Assembly (NCBI GenBank): GCA_003142595.1
Contig: PLMU01000010.1
Location: forward strand, 34,412 to 98,411
Length of the DNA stretch: 64,000 nucleotides
Direction of reading: 5' to 3'
DNA from: Phycisphaerales bacterium
GTDB taxonomy: Bacteria > Planctomycetota > Phycisphaerae > Sedimentisphaerales > UBA12454
Numbering within the stretch: the stretch's first letter is position 1; every line of letters begins with the position of its first letter. This document shows positions 59,549 through 64,000 of this stretch, piece after piece. The notes beneath the pieces were generated by a model that made no database searches, was not told the origin of the DNA, and worked only from the letters and a program-made list of their open reading frames with translations. A program made the translations under genes and the position numbers.

Positions 59549-60871
59549 TTATTCCAACATCGTGTAAGCACGCTCGTTGTGCTCGGTCAGGTCAAGTCCG
59601 ATTGCTTCCTGTTCTTCGGATGCTCTTACGCCGATAACGACATCGACTAATTTGAAGATAATGAACGTGCCAACAAACGCGTAAGCTACAGTTACTGCCA
59701 CTGCGATGAGCTGAACGAAAAATTGTTTACTGTTTCCCGCAAGCAGACCATCGGCACCGGTCGGGTTAATGAGTTTCGATGCGAACAGTCCCGTCGCAAT
59801 CGTTCCCCAAATACCGCTTATTCCGTGTACGCCGAAAGCGTCCAGCGAATCGTCATAATGGAAAGCACGTTTCACGAAACTTACGGCGATGTAGCAAAAG
59901 ACGCTGGCCGCGATGCCGATTACCAATGCCGCTCCTACACCGACAAATCCTGCCGCCGGCGTAATAGCTGCCAATCCCGCGATTGCGCCGGATATGGTTC
60001 CGAGCATTGTAGGATTGCCTGTAAGCTTCCAGTCGATCAATGCCCAGGTCAGTGCCGCTACGGCTCCTGTGGTATTTGTAACGACAAATGCGTTAACAGC
60101 CGTGCCATTTGCGGCCAATGCGCTGCCGGCGTTGAAACCGAACCAGCCGAACCACAGTAAGCCGGCTCCTAAAACGCTAAATGGCAGATTGTGCGGTGCG
60201 ACGGTGTATTTATTGTAGCAGGACCTCTTGCCTATTACTAACGCGGTAACTAATGCCGCGATACCGGCGTTAATATGAACTACAGTGCCGCCGGCGAAAT
60301 CCATAACGCCCATATTTTTTAACCAGCCGCCGCTGCCCCAGACCCAGTGTGCCATCGGGTCATACACAAATGTCGCCCACAGCAGCGTGAAAAGCAGATA
60401 TGCAGAAAATTTCATTCGCTCAGCGAACGCGCCGATGATTAGCGCGGGTGTGATTATCGCGAACATCGCTTGGAAAATCATAAACGCCTGATGAGGAATA
60501 GTAGAACTATATGCTGCGTAAGGTTCGAGTCCGACTCCTTTGAGGCCGAACCATTGCAGGCCGCCCCAAAATCCATTACCCGGTGCGAACGCAAGGCTGT
60601 ATCCGAATAACACCCATTGAACACTGAGTAAGGCCAGTGCAATGAAGCATTGCATAAGCACGCTGAGGTAATTTTTTCGTCTGACAAGCCCGCCGTAGAA
60701 AAACGCCAGCCCCGGCGTCATCAGCATAACAAGCGCCGCCGACGTCAGCACCCATGCGGTATCGGCGCCGTCTATTTTGAGTTTGTTTGTTGTGTCCTCG
60801 GCGAGGCATAGATTGGCGGCGATACACAAAAACGCCGCGCAAACGATAAATTTGCGTAAACTAACCTTCAT
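59549..60871 (-). CDS. amtB: Ammonium transporter (paralogue 1)
   Basis: About 440 aa. [75 protein letters not shown] at 60871 preferred over GTG 60880. Confidence 0.95.
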   Translation of the reverse strand: MKVSLRKFIVCAAFLCIAANLCLAEDTTNKLKIDGADTAWVLTSAALVMLMTPGLAFFYGGLVRRKNYLSVLMQCFIALALLSVQWVLFGYSLAFAPGNGFWGGLQWFGLKGVGLEPYAAYSSTIPHQAFMIFQAMFAIITPALIIGAFAERMKFSAYLLFTLLWATFVYDPMAHWVWGSGGWLKNMGVMDFAGGTVVHINAGIAALVTALVIGKRSCYNKYTVAPHNLPFSVLGAGLLWFGWFGFNAGSALAANGTAVNAFVVTNTTGAVAALTWALIDWKLTGNPTMLGTISGAIAGLAAITPAAGFVGVGAALVIGIAASVFCYIAVSFVKRAFHYDDSLDAFGVHGISGIWGTIATGLFASKLINPTGADGLLAGNSKQFFVQLIAVAVTVAYAFVGTFIIFKLVDVVIGVRASEEQEAIGLDLTEHNERAYTMLE

Positions 60872-60939
60872 TGGCACCACTTCCTTTCATATTTCATGCA
60901 AATGTATTAGTTAGTAATTCAGATTTTAAATATATTAGG

Positions 60940-60955
60940 AGCAATAAGTGTGCCA
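60940..60955 (-). promoter_or_regulatory. Sigma-54 promoter upstream of amtB paralogue 1
   Basis: Minus strand TGGCAC-ACTTA-TTGCT. Confidence 0.85.
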
Positions 60956-61032
60956 ATTTGCTAATATTTATGTAACTGATGTTATATGCTATGGTTAAAT
61001 AATACTTTGATTTAGTATGCACACCCTAATTT

Positions 61033-61078
61033 AATACATTTTTGTAATTTAATCGATGAAAAATTACAAAAATGTATT
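61033..61078. promoter_or_regulatory. Candidate enhancer (UAS) pair, perfect 18-bp inverted repeat
   Basis: AATACATTTTTGTAATTT-N10-AAATTACAAAAATGTATT; contains TACATTTTTGTA (61035) and TACAAAAATGTA (61065), spaced 30 bp. Confidence 0.6.
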
Positions 61079-61091
61079 TTTAATGGTTTAA

Positions 61092-61160
61092 TAGAGAATT
61101 AGGGACTCGATAAATCGGGCCCCTAATCTCTTTGGCACTTTTGGAAGTGGTGCCTTGTAT
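61092..61160 (-). other. Twin stem-loops downstream of P-II paralogue 2
   Basis: GAGAATTAGGG...CCCTAATCTC hairpin and GGCAC...GTGCC hairpin; the same pair recurs at about 63090-63160. Confidence 0.6.
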
Positions 61161-61183
61161 TTGGACGACTGTTTAGGTCAGAA

Positions 61184-61525
61184 TTATCCTATAGCTTCAC
61201 TGCCTCGTTCATCGGTTCTGATTCTTATACATTCAGGCAGGTCAAGTACGAAGATTTTGCCGTCGCCGGTTTTACCGGTTTTAGCGCCTTTCGTAATGGC
61301 ATTTATAGTTCGTTCGACGTAATTTTCATTTACCGCTATTTCAAGACGGACTTTTCGCAGCAGGTTTCCTGTTTCTCTAACGCCTCGATAAACTTCCGTA
61401 ACGCCTTTTTGTCTGCCGTGGCCGAGCACTTCGCTTACAGTGATAAGATTTACATCTGCCTTGTAAAGTTCATCTTTTACCTGTTCGAGTCTGTGTGGCT
61501 GAATTATTGCTATTACCAATTTCAT
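61184..61525 (-). CDS. P-II family nitrogen regulatory protein (paralogue 2)
   Basis: 113 aa, nearly identical to paralogue 1. Confidence 0.95.
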   Translation of the reverse strand: MKLVIAIIQPHRLEQVKDELYKADVNLITVSEVLGHGRQKGVTEVYRGVRETGNLLRKVRLEIAVNENYVERTINAITKGAKTGKTGDGKIFVLDLPECIRIRTDERGSEAIG

Positions 61526-61545
61526 ATTGAAATTCCTTTCTTCAT

Positions 61546-62874
61546 TTATTCGAGCATCGTATATGCACGTTCATTATGTTGAGTCAGGTCGAGACCTATA
61601 GCCTCTTGCTCTTCATTGACTCTCACTCCGACAATTGCATCTACTATTTTATAGATAACCAACGTTCCAACAAACGCATACACTATCGTTACAGCTACTG
61701 CGGCAAGTTGTATTAGAAATTGATGTCCGTTTCCTGAAACAAACAGACCATCGGCACCGGCCGGATTGACTGTCTTGGATGCGAATAAACCAGTCGCCAA
61801 AGCGCCCCATATACCGCCGATACCGTGAACACCAAAGGCGTCCAAAGAATCGTCATAACCGAGTTTATGTTTTACGACGCTTACTGCTATAAAGCAGAAT
61901 ACGCTAACGAGTAGGCCGATTGCTATAGCCCCCGTTACACCGACGAATCCTGCCGCAGGTGTAATTGCAACCAATCCTGCGACTGCTCCAGAAATAGTTC
62001 CGAGCATTGTCGGCTTGCCGTTGAATATCCAGTCAAGCAGTGCCCAGCTTAGTGCCGCAGCCGCTGCCGCGGTATTGGTAACGACAAAAGCATTTACCGC
62101 CAGGCCGTTTGCGCCAAGTGCGCTGCCGGCGTTAAAACCGAACCAGCCGAACCAAAGTAATGCCGCGCCCAAAACGCTGAACGGCAGATTATGCGGCGCG
62201 ACGGCGTATTTATCGTAGCAGGTTCTTTTGCCTATAACTAATGCGGTAACTAATGCCGCGATGCCGGCGTTGATATGAACGACTGTTCCGCCGGCGAAAT
62301 CAAGTGCGCCAAGATTTTTCAGCCATCCGCCGCTGCCCCATACCCAATGCGCGACAGGGTCATAAACAAATGTCGCCCAAAGCAGCGTAAAAATTAGGAA
62401 CGCCGAAAATTTCATTCTTTCCGCGAATGCGCCTATTATAAGAGCAGGTGTGATTATCGCGAACATCGCCTGGAATATCATAAACGCTTGATGAGGGATA
62501 GTTGGCGCATAGTCAGTATATGGTGCATAGATGCTGACGCCATTGAGTCCGAACCATTTCAGTCCGCCCCAAAATCCGCTGGATGGTGCAAATGCAAGAC
62601 TGTAGCCGATTAACACCCATTGAATACTCAATGCCGCGAGTATAACCAGGCATTGCATCAGGACGCCGAGCATATTTTTGCGTCTGACAAGACCTCCATA
62701 GAAAAATGCCAGGCCCGGCGTCATTAACATTACAAGAGCCGCGCTGATTAATACCCATGCGGTATCACCGCTATCAATTTTTGGAGGCGCAGAAATATCC
62801 CCGGCAAAGCAGAATGCAGCCGTTGCAAACAAAAATCCCATACATACAATTAATTTGGATGCGCTAATCTTCAT
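61546..62874 (-). CDS. amtB: Ammonium transporter (paralogue 2)
   Basis: Highly similar to paralogue 1; same Amt motifs. ATG at 62874 preferred over GTG 62883. Confidence 0.95.
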   Translation of the reverse strand: MKISASKLIVCMGFLFATAAFCFAGDISAPPKIDSGDTAWVLISAALVMLMTPGLAFFYGGLVRRKNMLGVLMQCLVILAALSIQWVLIGYSLAFAPSSGFWGGLKWFGLNGVSIYAPYTDYAPTIPHQAFMIFQAMFAIITPALIIGAFAERMKFSAFLIFTLLWATFVYDPVAHWVWGSGGWLKNLGALDFAGGTVVHINAGIAALVTALVIGKRTCYDKYAVAPHNLPFSVLGAALLWFGWFGFNAGSALGANGLAVNAFVVTNTAAAAAALSWALLDWIFNGKPTMLGTISGAVAGLVAITPAAGFVGVTGAIAIGLLVSVFCFIAVSVVKHKLGYDDSLDAFGVHGIGGIWGALATGLFASKTVNPAGADGLFVSGNGHQFLIQLAAVAVTIVYAFVGTLVIYKIVDAIVGVRVNEEQEAIGLDLTQHNERAYTMLE

Positions 62875-62943
62875 GAGCACCACTTCCTTTCGTTTTAAAT
62901 TTGAATTCGTCTGTATAAATTCATAATTTCTGTAATTATTATA

Positions 62944-62959
62944 TGCAAGAATTGTGCCA
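62944..62959 (-). promoter_or_regulatory. Sigma-54 promoter upstream of amtB paralogue 2
   Basis: Minus strand TGGCAC-AATTC-TTGCA, full -24/-12 core. Confidence 0.88.
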
Positions 62960-63036
62960 ACTTACATTAATCTTTGTAAGTACTGTAAATTAAAGACGTT
63001 ATAAAATATTATATTTTTTGTGATAGTTTTTGTATA

Positions 63037-63078
63037 TACGTTTTTGTAGCTTAATTATGATATGCATACATTTATGTA
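63037..63078. promoter_or_regulatory. Candidate enhancer (UAS) pair upstream of amtB paralogue 2
   Basis: TACGTTTTTGTA (63037-63048) and TACATTTATGTA (63067-63078), spaced 30 bp. Confidence 0.55.
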
Positions 63079-63089
63079 GTTTATTTGGA

Positions 63090-63160
63090 TTGATAGAGAA
63101 TTAGGGGCTCGAAAATGCGAGTCCCTAATCTCTTGGCACTTTTTTTGGAAGTGGTGCCTT
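63090..63160 (-). other. Twin stem-loops downstream of P-II paralogue 3
   Basis: GAGAATTAGGGGCTCG...CGAGTCCCTAATCTC and GGCAC...GTGCC hairpins, second copy. Confidence 0.6.
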
Positions 63161-63199
63161 TTATACAGACGACTGTTTAAGGTCAGTAAATTGTTCCGG

Positions 63200-63541
63200 T
63201 TATACTAATGCGGCCTCACATCGCTCATTGGTGCGTATTCTTACCACGTTTTCGACTGGATAGACGAAAATTTTTCCGTCGCCGAATTTGCCGGTGAATG
63301 CTGCTTTTTGTATGGCATTGATTACCTCGTCGACATCGGAGTCTTTGACCACTATTTCAATTCTTGCCTTGGTCAGCAATCCCACCTTGTAAGTCTTGCC
63401 TCGCACCAGCTGCTCCATGCCATTTTGCGTTCCATGGCCTTCAACTTCGGTGATTGTCAGACCCGGGTTGTCAATCGTTTTAAAAGCGGCACATACATCG
63501 GCAACTTTGCTGGGTCGTACGATAGCTTCAATTTTTTTCAT
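63200..63541 (-). CDS. P-II family protein (divergent paralogue 3)
   Basis: 113 aa. MKKIEAIVRPSKVADVCAAFKTIDNPGLTITEVEGHGTQNGMEQLVRGKTYKVGLL...TGKFGDGKIFVYPVENVVRIRTNE. Confidence 0.88.
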   Translation of the reverse strand: MKKIEAIVRPSKVADVCAAFKTIDNPGLTITEVEGHGTQNGMEQLVRGKTYKVGLLTKARIEIVVKDSDVDEVINAIQKAAFTGKFGDGKIFVYPVENVVRIRTNERCEAALV

Positions 63542-63571
63542 TTTTATTTCCTTTCATGGTTCTTTCCGGAT

Positions 63572-63916
63572 TTAGATAGCGGCAACGCCTTTTTCTCCGG
63601 TGCGTATTCGCATTGCTTCTGACGCGTCAACTACGAAAATCTTTCCATCTCCGGCCTCGCCGGTAAACAGGACTTCTCTCATAATGCCCATTATATACGG
63701 GACATCCCAATCTTTAACCAGTACGTCAATTCTTACTTTCGGAATAAAATACGTTGACTCGGCGGATTCGGATGTTGGGTTGTCCGTGTCCAAATGGCCT
63801 CTTTGTCTGCCGAATCCTTTGACTTTTGTTACGGTCATTCCCATAAGAAGCGATTCATCTTTAAGCACCTCGGCAAGGATATTAAGTCTTTCAGGCCGAA
63901 TAATGACCGAAATCAT
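63572..63916 (-). CDS. P-II family protein (divergent paralogue 4, longer T-loop)
   Basis: MISVIIRPERLNILAEVLKDESLLMGMTVTKVKGFGRQRGHLDTDNPTSESAESTYFIPKVRIDVLV...TGEAGDGKIFVVDASEAMRIRTGEKG. Track start 63970; ATG at 63916 fits the P-II N-terminus. Confidence 0.85.
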   Translation of the reverse strand: MISVIIRPERLNILAEVLKDESLLMGMTVTKVKGFGRQRGHLDTDNPTSESAESTYFIPKVRIDVLVKDWDVPYIMGIMREVLFTGEAGDGKIFVVDASEAMRIRTGEKGVAAI

Positions 63917-64000
63917 TTTTAAATCATAAGTTTTGCTTACGGTGCTGGTCGCGACATAGAAAAAGCTCATAATTGCCCATCCGCCGCAGATGTAGAAGCA

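Noticed and set aside
60520-60545. tRNA T-arm-like GGTTCGAGTCC
   Set aside because: Lies inside amtB coding sequence with no acceptor or anticodon arms.

Overview
64 kb bacterial chromosomal window. Gene content and protein character suggest Planctomycetota (Phycisphaerae-like), which is an inference. It carries about 45 recognisable protein genes. No rRNA, tRNA, CRISPR array or intact IS element was seen.

Layout:
(1) 1-8.4 kb: gyrA between two restriction-modification loci. One is a PD-(D/E)XK-like nuclease running off the left edge and overlapping its methyltransferase; the other is a type IIG-like fusion with a RhuM-like relic behind it.
(2) 8.5-14.8 kb: housekeeping genes (holA, lipid A acyltransferase, argH, thiL, tsaE), a pseudopilin with a structured leader, and a GNAT acetyltransferase.
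(3) 14.8-26.6 kb: a cluster of three SPFH/Band-7 proteins, a P1B-type ATPase, an ABC-2 transporter and a large conserved protein.
(4) 26.6-38.6 kb: uvrD-like, pgi, manC, ruvX, then yebC, hisG, a degenerate HhH protein, rbfA, infB and nusA on the minus strand, with an attenuator-like terminator just upstream of nusA.
(5) 39-41 kb: a decayed defence island (EcoRI-type methylase pseudogene, GIY-YIG nuclease, truncated DUF262 protein).
(6) 42.9-45.3 kb: an unusual histidine kinase / CoA-disulfide reductase / rhodanese fusion.
(7) 45.3-64 kb: a minus-strand nitrogen/glutamine block (carA, carB, nadE, gltD, gltB, glnA, two amtB-PII units, two further PII paralogues).

Strongest discovery candidate: glnA and both amtB genes each have a sigma-54 (-24/-12) promoter. 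About 95-135 bp upstream of each lies a pair of TACA-N4-TGTA-like sites spaced exactly 30 bp apart, which looks like an enhancer-controlled RpoN nitrogen regulon with a non-canonical enhancer motif.
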